In this document: in pieces, positions 43,371 through 52,776 of the stretch
How the letters are laid out: each line of letters opens with the position of its first letter
Position numbering within the stretch: position 1 is the first letter of the stretch
NCBI GenBank assembly: GCA_014859685.1
Contig: JACUTU010000002.1
Coordinates: forward strand, 124,001-188,000
DNA length: 64,000 bases
From: Sulfurospirillum sp.
GTDB lineage: Bacteria; Campylobacterota; Campylobacteria; Campylobacterales; Sulfurospirillaceae
Direction: 5' to 3'
Made by a program: the position numbers and the translations under genes
Notes under the pieces: generated by a model
Databases searched by the model: none
Told to the model about the DNA's origin: nothing
The model's input: only the letters and a program-made list of their open reading frames with translations

Positions 43371-44639
43371 ATGTTAAATTTAAAAATATTATCGACAAGA
43401 GATGAAATAAACTCTGGCAACAAAAGTGTATGTTATTTATGTGAAGGTTCTTTAGAAGAATATGTAAAATCCATTCCAGAGAGATACACTGAATACGATA
43501 TTCAAAGGGGTATTGTCAAAAATGTATATTTGGACAGATTAACAAAAAGCATTTTAGCAAATAAGTATATTCCACCCATTGTATTAATTGCTGATAAGTT
43601 TGACATTAATGGTGAAATTCTCAAGATCAAAGTATATAAAATATTGGATGGACTGCAAAGAACTTATAGAATAAAGGCTATATATTATGCTCTAAATTTA
43701 TTTATATCAGAAATAGATAATAATCATTCTAAGAAAAAAGAACTTAAAGAAATCACAAAATATAAATTATCAAAAATGTATAAAACACAATTAGATGAAA
43801 TGAACTCTGACATAACGATTCTTTGGTCAATATTAAGAATTTTTTATGATGAAAATAAATCTTTAGCTGATCTAAAAACAGTTTTTGCAAACTTTAATCA
43901 ATGGTTTGAAGTATGGGTTTCGCTAGACCAAAAAGAACAAATAAATAAAATGTTAGTGTTAAATGCTGGGCATAAACCTATGGATATCAAACACCAATTA
44001 GAACTGCTTTTTTTAAATATTATTCATCCAAAGTATTTAGATAACTTTGTAAGATCTAAAGATGCTAATTCATCTTTCTTTTATAAACGAAAACAATCTG
44101 GAGAATTACATTTATCTCATTTTATTTCTGCCATAATTTCCTTCCACTATCACGAACCAATATCAGTGGATGCAAAGTTTATTCGTGATTTGCAAGATGA
44201 TTTAGATGAAAAGTTAGAAGAGCTTAAAGATTATTTCCTTAATGAGACGCTAGAACTATTTATAGAGTTTATGAAACAACTAGATATTATCTTTTTTAAT
44301 GAATATGGACAAACTGGTATAGAATGGATAGGAAAAGAGACTATGTTAATTGGAATCTTTGCAGCACTAGGAAAATATTACAAACAACAAGACAATAACT
44401 TAACTGATTTTCTAAATGATATCAAGCAAAAAATCACAATAAATATAACAAACTTGAAAATTAATGAATTTGAAGATGTTAAAAACACTATAGATTTTAC
44501 TAAACTAAACATTGGTGATACTTTTAAAAATACAACATTTTATGTCTTTTGCCACTTATTTTTTAAGAATACTACAGATATAGATTGGCAAGATTTATTC
44601 AAAAATAAGGCAAAAAGGTCAAGTTATGATTGTGAGTGA
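43371..44639 (+). CDS. DUF262/DGQR-motif protein (ParB-like fold)
   Basis: 422 residues from ATG 43371, which has AGGTGG 5 nt ahead; an upstream frame start at 43335 lacks such a signal. Asp93-Gly-Leu-Gln-Arg97-Thr is a variant of the DGQQR/DGQHR motif of DUF262 and DndB-type proteins, which bind nucleotides or DNA and in GmrSD or SspE couple NTP hydrolysis to nicking. The N-terminal ERYTEYDIQRGIVKNVYLD region fits the family start. A C-terminal HNH or nuclease motif is not evident, so it may regulate (DndB-like) rather than cleave. Confidence 0.65.
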   Translation: MLNLKILSTRDEINSGNKSVCYLCEGSLEEYVKSIPERYTEYDIQRGIVKNVYLDRLTKSILANKYIPPIVLIADKFDINGEILKIKVYKILDGLQRTYRIKAIYYALNLFISEIDNNHSKKKELKEITKYKLSKMYKTQLDEMNSDITILWSILRIFYDENKSLADLKTVFANFNQWFEVWVSLDQKEQINKMLVLNAGHKPMDIKHQLELLFLNIIHPKYLDNFVRSKDANSSFFYKRKQSGELHLSHFISAIISFHYHEPISVDAKFIRDLQDDLDEKLEELKDYFLNETLELFIEFMKQLDIIFFNEYGQTGIEWIGKETMLIGIFAALGKYYKQQDNNLTDFLNDIKQKITINITNLKINEFEDVKNTIDFTKLNIGDTFKNTTFYVFCHLFFKNTTDIDWQDLFKNKAKRSSYDCE

Positions 44640-45954
44640 ATTACTAGAGATTATTTTTCAAAAAATCAATCAGGAAATTGATCAAATAATGCAAAGTCAG
44701 GTAAACGAGGTCTTAATAGGAGATAGTATAGCAGCTGAAGAAATCACTATTAATAATTATTCAATGCTTAGCTCAAATTACTTAACAGCTATTGATGCCT
44801 TATTGTCTGATCATCAAGATGTTAAGTTTTTCCTAAAAAACTTATTATTAATTTTACAACAGCTTGGAAATATAGAAATTGATCAATTACCAAATGATAT
44901 TAACTTTAAACTAATAGATATTCCAAAAAGTCTATTGAATGGATTATATATTAACAATAACGAAATCAATAATTTATATCTTTTTGAAAATAATATAGCC
45001 ATAGTTTCCACTTCTTATAATCAGTTTGCAGAATACCTTACTCACTTAAACAATCATGATACAGCTAAAGTGGAAACAATGTTATATTTAGCTAAAGCAA
45101 TACTAGATAATCTGAATTATGAGAAACGAAATGGAAATGATTGTATTGTTTTTCTGTCAAATTGCACGGATGTTGAACTAGATAATTATCGACAAAATAC
45201 GACTGAATTAATTTCGTATTTAAAATTATGTCTTCTATCAGAAGGAAAATCTTTTCACAAACATTACACGCTCAATGATTCAATTATCTCTTCGCAAGCT
45301 TCATGTGATCCTAATAAAAAATACTCTCAATATAATGAAATTCTTTATATTTTGAGTGAATATAACTACAGCAATGATTTATTAAATAAGTATTTTCTAC
45401 TATATACAATTATTGAAAATTTTATGTATCGCAAACCGATTGCCCAAATGCTAAGATCTAGTCAAGAATTTAGCATTAGAGATTTTAAAAGATTTTATTC
45501 AAAAATAGATAGCAATGAAGGACAAAAAATCAGTGAGCTCTTTAAGTCAATATTAAATATAAATTTTGGTAGTCAAACATTTCACGATGAAATTAAAACT
45601 AATATAGAAACTTTTTTTAATAGATCAGATATAAATGAAACTAACCTAATAAGTTTTTTATTAAAAATAGGTGTTTCTAATAGTAATGGAGAGCTTGATA
45701 AAAATAAATACATAGATAATTTAATTAATACATTTTCTAAAACGATTTATCAGTTAAGAAATTCCATACTTCATAACACAGCAACAGAGTTTCATATAAC
45801 ACATTATGAACTATCAAAGAATGGAATAATTGTAAATTTTTTACAAGAGTTTATTATTCCAATGTTAGAAAAAATAATCTTGTATCTTATTTTTGAAAAT
45901 CACGAATTAATTTCATATGAAAATAATTCACTATTACTATATGGAGAAACATAA
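44626..45954 (+). CDS. Unknown protein with a C-terminal HEPN-like motif
   Basis: 442 residues, no recognised full-length family. Near the C-terminus Arg378-Asn-Ser-Ile-Leu-His383 (QLRNSILHN) matches the R-x4-H motif of HEPN ribonucleases, set in helices as in ApeA-type HEPN domains. The N-terminal 300 residues are mixed alpha/beta with no motif. It overlaps its upstream neighbour by 14 nt with AAGG ahead of the start. As the possible RNase effector of the operon it would be the killing or dormancy component; this is inference. Confidence 0.55.
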   Translation: MIVSELLEIIFQKINQEIDQIMQSQVNEVLIGDSIAAEEITINNYSMLSSNYLTAIDALLSDHQDVKFFLKNLLLILQQLGNIEIDQLPNDINFKLIDIPKSLLNGLYINNNEINNLYLFENNIAIVSTSYNQFAEYLTHLNNHDTAKVETMLYLAKAILDNLNYEKRNGNDCIVFLSNCTDVELDNYRQNTTELISYLKLCLLSEGKSFHKHYTLNDSIISSQASCDPNKKYSQYNEILYILSEYNYSNDLLNKYFLLYTIIENFMYRKPIAQMLRSSQEFSIRDFKRFYSKIDSNEGQKISELFKSILNINFGSQTFHDEIKTNIETFFNRSDINETNLISFLLKIGVSNSNGELDKNKYIDNLINTFSKTIYQLRNSILHNTATEFHITHYELSKNGIIVNFLQEFIIPMLEKIILYLIFENHELISYENNSLLLYGET

Positions 45955-45958
45955 ATTT

Positions 45959-48424
45959 ATGCAAAAGTTATTCTTATCTTTATTTAATGTAGAAAATGAA
46001 CTTGAACTTCAAAAAATATTGGATAACAATACAATTCTGCAAGATCAAGAAAACTGGTACCCACTTGGTGGAAATGAAAACAACTTTTCTACCATCGAAA
46101 ACCAACAAGCGTCTTCTATTGGAGCTCTTATAGAAAAACTCACTAACTCTATAGATGCTACATTAATGAAAAGATGTTATGAAAACAACATTGACCCAAA
46201 ATCTTTAAAAGCTCCTAGAACAATGCAAGAGGCTGTTGAAGTTTTTTGCGGAGAAAAATACAAATGGCTTAACCCTTCTTTTGTAAAAACACAGTCTTTA
46301 AATATTCAAGTTATAGCAGATGGTACAACAAGAAAAGAAGGTGCAAGAGCTAGAAACAATAAAATACCTTATGATACTTCGCTAATTATTTATGACAATG
46401 GAGAAGGGCAACATCCAAAAGACTTCGAATCTACATTTTTGTCCATAGGAAAAGGAAATAAAAATGATATCTTGTTTGTGCAAGGTAAGTATAATATGGG
46501 CGGTACGGGAGCGATTGTTTTTTGTGGAAAAAATAGATATCAATTAATAGCTTCAAAAAAATATGATGGCAGTGGGAAATTTGGTTTTACACTGATTAGA
46601 AAACATCCCTTTAGTGAAGAGGATAAAAGAACAAAAAAAAATACTTGGTATGAATACTTTAAAATAGATGGAAAGATTCCATCATTTAATATTGATACTT
46701 TAGATTTAGGCTTATTTGAGCGAGAGTTCAAAACTGGTTCTATAATTAAATTATATTCTTATGATTTGCCAGAAGGTGCAAGATCCGTTATCTCTAAAGA
46801 TTTAAAAGATAGAGTAGATGAATACCTTTTTGAACCCGCTTTACCAATAATGTTTATTGATAAAAAAGAAAGGTATCCAAAAGATTTAAACTTACAAAGA
46901 CATGCTTTTGGATTGAAACAAAGACTAGAAAAAGGTGATGACGTACAAAATAAATATCTAGATGATTATTTTACTATTGAACATGATAGTTCAAAAATAG
47001 GTAATGCAAAAATCACTTCATATATTTTTAAAACAAAAATAGGTGACAGAAATGTTAAAGATTCTAGAAATACAATAAAAAATGAATTTTTTAGAAGTAG
47101 CATGTATGTTGTATTTACAATGAATGGACAAGTGCAAGGACATTTAACCAATGGGTTTATAACTCGTTCATTAAAGCTTCCTCTTTTAAAAGACCATTTG
47201 CTTATACATGTAGATTGTACAAATATGGAATATGACTTCAGAAGCCAATTGTTTATGGCAAGTAGAGATAGACTGAAAGAAGGTGAAGAATATAGATACT
47301 TACGCGAATTATTAGCAAAAGAATTGAAAAACAGTAAATTAGAAACCATTCACAAAAGCAGAAAAGATGCAATATCAATAGATAGTAGTAACACTGGAGA
47401 TTTAATAAAATCTTTCACTAAAAACCTTCCTTTAAATAATGACCTTTTAAAGCTTCTTGATAAAACTTTTGATCTTGAAAAAAGAGATGAAAAAAAACAG
47501 AAATCTCAAAGTAAATCAAGCCACAAACAAAAAGAGGAAAAAGAGTTTACTCCTCAAAGATTTCCATCTTATTTTAATCTAGCAAATTCAAAAAATGGCA
47601 TTAATGCCGTTAAAATCCAAAAAGGAAAATCTAAAAAAATTCAGTTTGATACAGATGTCGAAAATCACTATTTCGATAGAGATGATGATACGGGTGAATT
47701 AAATATTTCAATTGTAGCTATTCATTCAAATGAAACGGAAGGTGGAGATAAACCTGGTGAACCAAAAGATATAAGTGATAGTTTTGACATTTCTAAATCA
47801 AGTCCTGAAAATGGAACAATAAAACTATCATTACAACCAAATGAAGAGTTAGATATAGGGGATACAGTACAAATTAAAGTTGAGCTAACATCTCCTGAGA
47901 AAAATTTCGAAGAATTAATTTTAGTGGAAATCATCGAACCTCAAAAAGATAAAGCACCAAAAGAAAAAGCAGAAGAAAATGAAAAGTTTGGGTTACCAGA
48001 ATTAATACTTACTTCAGAAAATCCAAATGATGCAAATATAAAATCTTGGTCAAATTTAGAAGACAATGGTATTGAAATGGATTACAGTAAAATACTTTAT
48101 ATCTATTCAAGTGATGGAGAAAAACTAGAAGCTATATATATTAATTTAGATAGCACCGTCTTAAAAAATCATAAATCAAAAATAAATAGTACTGAGCTTA
48201 GAGAAAAAGCGGAAAAAGAATATATTGCTAAAGTGTATTTTCACACCCTATTTTTATATTCAATTAACAAAAACAATAAATATATGATTTCAAAACACCA
48301 TGAAGGTGCTAATGAAGAAAATATAGAAATTAATGAATACATTCAAAGTGTTTTTGAAAATCAATATACATCATTCCTGATTAATTTTAATATGAATGAT
48401 TTAATTGATACTATAGACTTTTAA
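45959..48424 (+). CDS. GHKL (HSP90-like) ATPase protein
   Basis: 821 residues from ATG 45959; earlier in-frame ATGs at 45917 and 45941 are possible. The GHKL fold is clear: Glu59-x3-Asn63-x2-Asp66 (ALIEKLTNSIDATL), IIYDNGEGQHP with the DxGxG motif (about 137-147), and QGKYNMGGTGAIVF as lid/G2. No phospho-acceptor domain is present, so it is MORC/HSP90-like rather than a kinase. A basic linker (about 500-530) is followed by a beta-rich region with Ig-like spacing (about 545-665) and a C-terminal domain. Last gene of the operon. Confidence 0.8.
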   Translation: MQKLFLSLFNVENELELQKILDNNTILQDQENWYPLGGNENNFSTIENQQASSIGALIEKLTNSIDATLMKRCYENNIDPKSLKAPRTMQEAVEVFCGEKYKWLNPSFVKTQSLNIQVIADGTTRKEGARARNNKIPYDTSLIIYDNGEGQHPKDFESTFLSIGKGNKNDILFVQGKYNMGGTGAIVFCGKNRYQLIASKKYDGSGKFGFTLIRKHPFSEEDKRTKKNTWYEYFKIDGKIPSFNIDTLDLGLFEREFKTGSIIKLYSYDLPEGARSVISKDLKDRVDEYLFEPALPIMFIDKKERYPKDLNLQRHAFGLKQRLEKGDDVQNKYLDDYFTIEHDSSKIGNAKITSYIFKTKIGDRNVKDSRNTIKNEFFRSSMYVVFTMNGQVQGHLTNGFITRSLKLPLLKDHLLIHVDCTNMEYDFRSQLFMASRDRLKEGEEYRYLRELLAKELKNSKLETIHKSRKDAISIDSSNTGDLIKSFTKNLPLNNDLLKLLDKTFDLEKRDEKKQKSQSKSSHKQKEEKEFTPQRFPSYFNLANSKNGINAVKIQKGKSKKIQFDTDVENHYFDRDDDTGELNISIVAIHSNETEGGDKPGEPKDISDSFDISKSSPENGTIKLSLQPNEELDIGDTVQIKVELTSPEKNFEELILVEIIEPQKDKAPKEKAEENEKFGLPELILTSENPNDANIKSWSNLEDNGIEMDYSKILYIYSSDGEKLEAIYINLDSTVLKNHKSKINSTELREKAEKEYIAKVYFHTLFLYSINKNNKYMISKHHEGANEENIEINEYIQSVFENQYTSFLINFNMNDLIDTIDF

Positions 48425-48434
48425 AAATTATTTT

Positions 48435-48475
48435 ACCCGATTGACACAGATTTTTGAACGGTCCCGAACGGTCCC
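48435..48475. repeat. Tandem 10-nt duplication and possible IS256-like terminal repeat
   Basis: GAACGGTCCC occurs twice in direct tandem (48456-48465, 48466-48475), a GC-rich spot in very AT-rich DNA, ending exactly at the tnsE stop. Together with the preceding GATTGACACAGATTTTT it resembles the terminal inverted repeats of IS256/Mutator-type insertion sequences (a GTTCAAAAATCTGTGTCAA-like end read in reverse). No transposase or second repeat was found nearby, so it would be a relict. Confidence 0.35.
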
Positions 48476-50167
48476 TTAAATTTTTGACAACAATGTAAAT
48501 GCCCAACTCTCAAGCATTGTCTCATCAATCTCACTGTCTATGTCAACTATAGGATGTTTTTTTACATCAAACTTCAATGTCTCAAAATTATTATAAGAGT
48601 CTTTTAAATCATTAATTCTTGTGTTATGTTTATACCGTTTTGTTAGTATTTTCCAGATATCCTTACTAGGAATTACATGAATAGAGCTTAATACCCATGT
48701 CGCAAAATCCGCATTTTCTGATTCTACCTCGACTAAAACAACACTTAAGTCATTATATTCAAATGAACATGTTGTAAACTGCTTTACTTCGCCATCAATA
48801 GAACATCTGCTATACAGTTCACCATTTTTCATTGCTTCATAAGGTATATCTTTATAAATTTCTTCAAATTCAAAATTTGAAACTAGCCCTGTATTTTCCA
48901 AATACTCTATACATGTTTTAAATATATCAAAGTTTGGTTCTCTTTGAATATGATCTTTCTCTTTTTTTTGCTTAGTTTCAAACGATGAACCTTGTGTATC
49001 GCCATCACCGTTATTCTCACTTTTTACAAAACTTGTATCAACTCGCTTATCACTTGGTTCTGATAATCCTTGAACCTCACTGGTATCTATCTCTTTAATT
49101 ATGCTGTATTGAACCGTCTTACCTTGTAAAGCTAAATTTTTCTCTTCTTCTGTCTCTTGAAGATATCTTGTAGAATATGTTCTAGAAGGTGTCTTGTTAT
49201 TTGTTTGTCCGGAAAATTTTCTTGGATTCTTACCTTTGACAACAAACGGCTTTTTATCTTCATCGTCATCCTCTTCTTTTCTTGTAACTTTGCTAATTGT
49301 AAGTTTCTCAAAATCCAAAGACGAAGCATCTGTCAAAATTTCTTGAGCATAAAATATCTTTTTTCCATTTTCTGATATTTCAGCTAACTCTATGTATCGT
49401 ATTTTTATAGTAAACCGTTCTTTCGTAGGGAACAATGCTTTTGTTGGTATGATATCAGTCGCTTTCTTTAACATATCATTTTTAGATTTTACAGCACTGA
49501 TATAATTAAATGCATCTGTAAACCCTTTTCCTGAATGGTGGTCAGTTATAAATCGATATATAAAAGGTCCATCAAGCAACGAGTAACCTCTGTTCAAAAC
49601 TAATTTTGCGTCTTCTTTGTTCTTCAGATCTGACAATTCATCATCATACATTATTCTGTAATCACCTTTTAAGACTGCATTTTTCATAGATGATGATCTC
49701 ATATAATAGTATAGAAGTATTGCAGATGATGGAATTACTATAACAGCCTCATCAGTTTCATATTGGTAACAGTTGTTACCACCAAACATAAAACTATTAA
49801 AAGTATTATCACCAAGGATGTAAGACATATTTATTTTACTAAGACATTGGTATATAGGCTGCTGAATTAAATTTGAAGTATCTATTTCAAATTTCAATTT
49901 ATGCGTTTTATATTCATCATCTTTAACCAATTTGCCTTTTTGATAGACCTTTCCAATCTTATATCTATATCCGATAAGATCAAAAGCTATCTCATGCTTC
50001 TCAACAAATTTAGTATTGATATTTTGAACTTGGACCAAGAGAGTGTGCCCAAGAGGATTTTGATGATTGAATTTTATTCCAAGAATTGCAGAAAAACGAA
50101 ACTTAGCATATTGCCCTTTTGCAGTCAACATAAACTCAGGAATTAATTTTGTTTGTTTCTTTGCCAT
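48476..50167 (-). CDS. tnsE: TnsE-like transposition targeting protein
   Basis: 563 residues, close to Tn7 TnsE (538). The order of elements matches: an N-terminal domain beginning GQYAKFRFSAILGI; a central segment with the PSSAILLYYYMRSSS helix; a Ser/Lys-rich linker (RKFSGQ, PSRTYS); and a C-terminal domain with VVLVEVESENADFATWVLSS (Tn7: LLEVDASDGVKMLSTKVLSG), the KKHPIVDID turn and the end MLESWAFTLL (Tn7: DMEGWAERVV). TnsE directs Tn7 to replicating, often conjugative, DNA via the sliding clamp. It is 10.5 kb from tnsA with the defence operon between. Only 42 nt separate its ATG from the mnmG stop and no clear Shine-Dalgarno is seen. Confidence 0.78.
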   Translation of the reverse strand: MAKKQTKLIPEFMLTAKGQYAKFRFSAILGIKFNHQNPLGHTLLVQVQNINTKFVEKHEIAFDLIGYRYKIGKVYQKGKLVKDDEYKTHKLKFEIDTSNLIQQPIYQCLSKINMSYILGDNTFNSFMFGGNNCYQYETDEAVIVIPSSAILLYYYMRSSSMKNAVLKGDYRIMYDDELSDLKNKEDAKLVLNRGYSLLDGPFIYRFITDHHSGKGFTDAFNYISAVKSKNDMLKKATDIIPTKALFPTKERFTIKIRYIELAEISENGKKIFYAQEILTDASSLDFEKLTISKVTRKEEDDDEDKKPFVVKGKNPRKFSGQTNNKTPSRTYSTRYLQETEEEKNLALQGKTVQYSIIKEIDTSEVQGLSEPSDKRVDTSFVKSENNGDGDTQGSSFETKQKKEKDHIQREPNFDIFKTCIEYLENTGLVSNFEFEEIYKDIPYEAMKNGELYSRCSIDGEVKQFTTCSFEYNDLSVVLVEVESENADFATWVLSSIHVIPSKDIWKILTKRYKHNTRINDLKDSYNNFETLKFDVKKHPIVDIDSEIDETMLESWAFTLLSKI

Positions 50168-50209
50168 ATCAATACCAAACCATTCTTAATAACTTATGTA
50201 TTTTCTCAT

Positions 50210-52081
50210 TTACTTTTGTTTCTTACAATGTATTTTGATATAAATTTGCAATATATCAAGTGCGGCTGGCGTGATGCCGCTGATCTGACTTGCTGCAAAA
50301 AGTGTTGTTGGCGTGAATCGTTGCAATTTTTCAACAACTTCATTACTCAGCCCTGAAATAGAGGTAAAATCCATCATTGGCGGAATTTTTACGCTCATAA
50401 GTTCTTTCATATGGTCTATCTGATCTTTTTGCTTTTCTATATAGTTTTTGTATTTTGCTTCAACCAAAATCTGTTCTTTAATCTCTAGTGCAAAATCGTG
50501 GAATATTGGTGAGAGTTTATCAAGATGTTGTAGCTTAAAATCTTTTCTAGCAACAATTTTTTGTAAAGAGATCTTGTCTGTAATTTTTTCTAAACCCATA
50601 TCCTCAAGGAGTGCGACATTTTCTTTTGAAGGGGTTAGAAAATTCTCTTCAAGAAAATTAAGTCCTATTTTGAGTCCTGCTTGTTTTTGTATCGCTTTTT
50701 CGTGGGTTACTTCATCGATTAGCCCTAATTTATAGCCATAAGGTGTGAGTCTGAGATCTGCGTTATCTTCTCGCAAAAGTAGCCTATACTCGGCTCTACT
50801 TGTAAACATACGATACGGCTCTTTCGTGCCTTTAGTGACAAGGTCATCTATTAAAACCCCGATATATGCTTCATCGCGTCTGAGGATGAATGGTTCGATT
50901 TCATTGATAGCCAAAACAGCATTTATACCAGCCATAAGCCCTTGTGCAGCAGCTTCTTCATAACCTGTTGTGCCATTGATTTGACCAGCACAATACAAAC
51001 CACTAATCGCTTTGCATTCAAGCGTGTGTGTGAGCTGGATTGGATTTACAAAATCATATTCTATAGCATAACCATAGCGAACGATTTTAGCATTCTCAAG
51101 CCCGCTTATAGAGTGTAGCATAGAGAGCTGTGCATCTGGTGGCAAGGAGGTGCTAAGACCATTGATGTAGTATTCGCTTGCGCTAGCGGTTTGCGGTTCG
51201 ATAAAAAGATGGTGTCTATCTTTGTCTCGAAAACGGTTGATTTTATCTTCGATACTTGGACAATATCTCGGTCCAATACCTTCAATTTGTCCTGTAAAAA
51301 GAGGCGCTCTGTGAAAATTGCCTTCTATAATGCTGTGGGTTTGCTTATTTGTGTAAGCAATATAACAAGGTAATTGGTGTGGTGTAAAGTGTTTTTTGTC
51401 GGTTCTGAAACTAAAAGGAGCTGGCTGCACATCGCCATGTTGGATTTCCATCTTTGAAAAATCGATACTTTTTGCATCAACTCTTGGGCAAGTTCCTGTT
51501 TTGAGTCTGCCTAGTTCAATCCCTAGTTCTTTGAGGCTTGCTGAGAGATTGTGGGCTGCAAATTCTCCGACACGACCCGCGTCTTGTTTTATCTCGCCTA
51601 CATGTATAAGTCCGCGTAAAAATGTGCCTGTTGTGAGGATGATTTTTTTGGCATGATAATGATTTTTAAAATGGGTAATAATGCCACTGATGGCGTCATC
51701 TTTTGTAGTTATCTTTTCAGCTATCTCTTGTGCAACATCAAGATTTTCAGTGTTTAAAACAAGATTTCGCATATGCACACGGTATCTATCCATATCGATT
51801 TGTGCTCTGCTGCCTCTAACAGCTGGACCTTTTGATTCGTTAAGAACCCTAAATTGTATGCCTACTAAATCAGTTGTAAGTCCCATTTGTCCGCCGAGTG
51901 CGTCAATCTCTTTAACCAAATGCCCTTTGGCAAGCCCACCGATAGCCGGATTGCAACTTGTTGCACCTATCTGTTCGGCTAGCATCGTGATAAGGAGTGT
52001 TTTTTTGCCCATTCTCGCACTTGCCAAAGAGGCTTCTATGCCAGCATGACCGCCACCGACTACTATAACATCATATTTCAT
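50210..52081 (-). CDS. mnmG: MnmG (GidA), tRNA uridine-34 modification enzyme
   Basis: 623-residue FAD protein that, with MnmE, makes the carboxymethylaminomethyl modification at U34 of tRNAs. FAD loop [15 protein letters not shown] (residues 6-20), the [19 protein letters not shown] stretch (about 49-67), catalytic Cys region [11 protein letters not shown] preceded by KTGTCP, the second glycine-rich site [19 protein letters not shown] and [16 protein letters not shown] are present. The C-terminus ([17 protein letters not shown]) is complete. Its 3' end borders the island, so it is a candidate attachment-site gene. Confidence 0.96.
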   Translation of the reverse strand: MKYDVIVVGGGHAGIEASLASARMGKKTLLITMLAEQIGATSCNPAIGGLAKGHLVKEIDALGGQMGLTTDLVGIQFRVLNESKGPAVRGSRAQIDMDRYRVHMRNLVLNTENLDVAQEIAEKITTKDDAISGIITHFKNHYHAKKIILTTGTFLRGLIHVGEIKQDAGRVGEFAAHNLSASLKELGIELGRLKTGTCPRVDAKSIDFSKMEIQHGDVQPAPFSFRTDKKHFTPHQLPCYIAYTNKQTHSIIEGNFHRAPLFTGQIEGIGPRYCPSIEDKINRFRDKDRHHLFIEPQTASASEYYINGLSTSLPPDAQLSMLHSISGLENAKIVRYGYAIEYDFVNPIQLTHTLECKAISGLYCAGQINGTTGYEEAAAQGLMAGINAVLAINEIEPFILRRDEAYIGVLIDDLVTKGTKEPYRMFTSRAEYRLLLREDNADLRLTPYGYKLGLIDEVTHEKAIQKQAGLKIGLNFLEENFLTPSKENVALLEDMGLEKITDKISLQKIVARKDFKLQHLDKLSPIFHDFALEIKEQILVEAKYKNYIEKQKDQIDHMKELMSVKIPPMMDFTSISGLSNEVVEKLQRFTPTTLFAASQISGITPAALDILQIYIKIHCKKQK

Positions 52082-52167
52082 ATCTGTATCGCTTTCATTT
52101 ATACTTTAAAAAGTTGGATTATACTATATTGTTTGCTATAATTTATTTAAATGACAGAAGGATAAAA

Positions 52168-52776
52168 ATGTTTACAGGTTTGATACGAGAATTTGCCCGT
52201 GTTGTTCGTTATGAAAACAATTACCTTGAACTTGCTAGCTCACTCAAGCCTAAGATCGGTGATAGCATAGCAATAAATGGCGTTTGTCTTACGGTTATTG
52301 CCATAAAAGATGGGAATTTTCAAGTAGAACTTTCAGCTGAAACGCGTGCTATTATGGCTGTTGAAAACTTGAGAGATTTTGTACATGTAGAACCAGCTAT
52401 GCGACTTGATGAGAGGCTTGAGGGACATATAGTGCAAGGTCATATAGACACGATTGGTGTTATCAAATCTATCGAAAAAAATGAAAATGCAAGCGATTTT
52501 TACATCAGTATTAAACCAGAATTTGAAAAATTTATCGTCCCAAAAGGAAGTATAGCAATTGATGGCGTGAGTTTAACTGTCAATAGTGTAAACAAAGCCG
52601 AATTTCGCCTCACTATCATCTCGCATACGCTCGCACAAACACTCTTTTCAAGCTATAAAATAGGCCGCAAAGTCAACATAGAAACAGATATGTTTGCTCG
52701 TTACATTTACCACATGTTTGGACGAAAACAAAAACTTGATTGGGCAAGTGTTGATAAAATGATGGCATTGTACTAA
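52168..52776 (+). CDS. ribE: RibE, riboflavin synthase alpha chain
   Basis: 202-residue enzyme with two homologous lumazine-binding barrels. MFTGLIREFARV opens the first repeat; substrate-site motifs SIAINGVCLTV (about 30-40) and GSIAIDGVSLTVN (about 127-139) mark each repeat, with GHIVQGHIDT between. It dismutates dimethylribityl-lumazine to riboflavin. ATG 52168 is chosen because it follows AGAAGGA and gives the canonical start; the frame extends 18 codons upstream. The stop abuts the next start directly. Confidence 0.96.
   Translation: MFTGLIREFARVVRYENNYLELASSLKPKIGDSIAINGVCLTVIAIKDGNFQVELSAETRAIMAVENLRDFVHVEPAMRLDERLEGHIVQGHIDTIGVIKSIEKNENASDFYISIKPEFEKFIVPKGSIAIDGVSLTVNSVNKAEFRLTIISHTLAQTLFSSYKIGRKVNIETDMFARYIYHMFGRKQKLDWASVDKMMALY

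Larger units (their letters stand above)
30503..50209. mobile_element. AT-rich genomic island with Tn7-like genes between petA and mnmG
   Basis: About 19.7 kb between two chromosomal genes transcribed in the same direction. Contents: SIR2-like gene, small HEPN-like operon, tnsA-B-C-tniQ, a seven-gene putative defence operon and tnsE. It is visibly richer in A/T (codons AAA, AAT, ATA, TTA) than its flanks and contains only one copy of the TACATGTA palindrome that is otherwise found about every 1.2 kb. Exact termini and target-site duplication could not be identified; it may be two adjacent or nested elements. Confidence 0.75.

Noticed and set aside
38168-48424. Complete Dnd or BREX system
   Set aside because: No gene resembling dndD, dndE, pglX, pglZ or brxL is present; only the PAPS-reductase-like, DUF4007 and large-ATPase components are shared with those systems.
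30503-50209. CRISPR array or CRISPR-associated transposon
   Set aside because: No regularly spaced direct repeats of 25-40 nt and no cas genes were seen; the tns genes come with tnsE and a zinc-finger TniQ, so guide-RNA targeting has no support.
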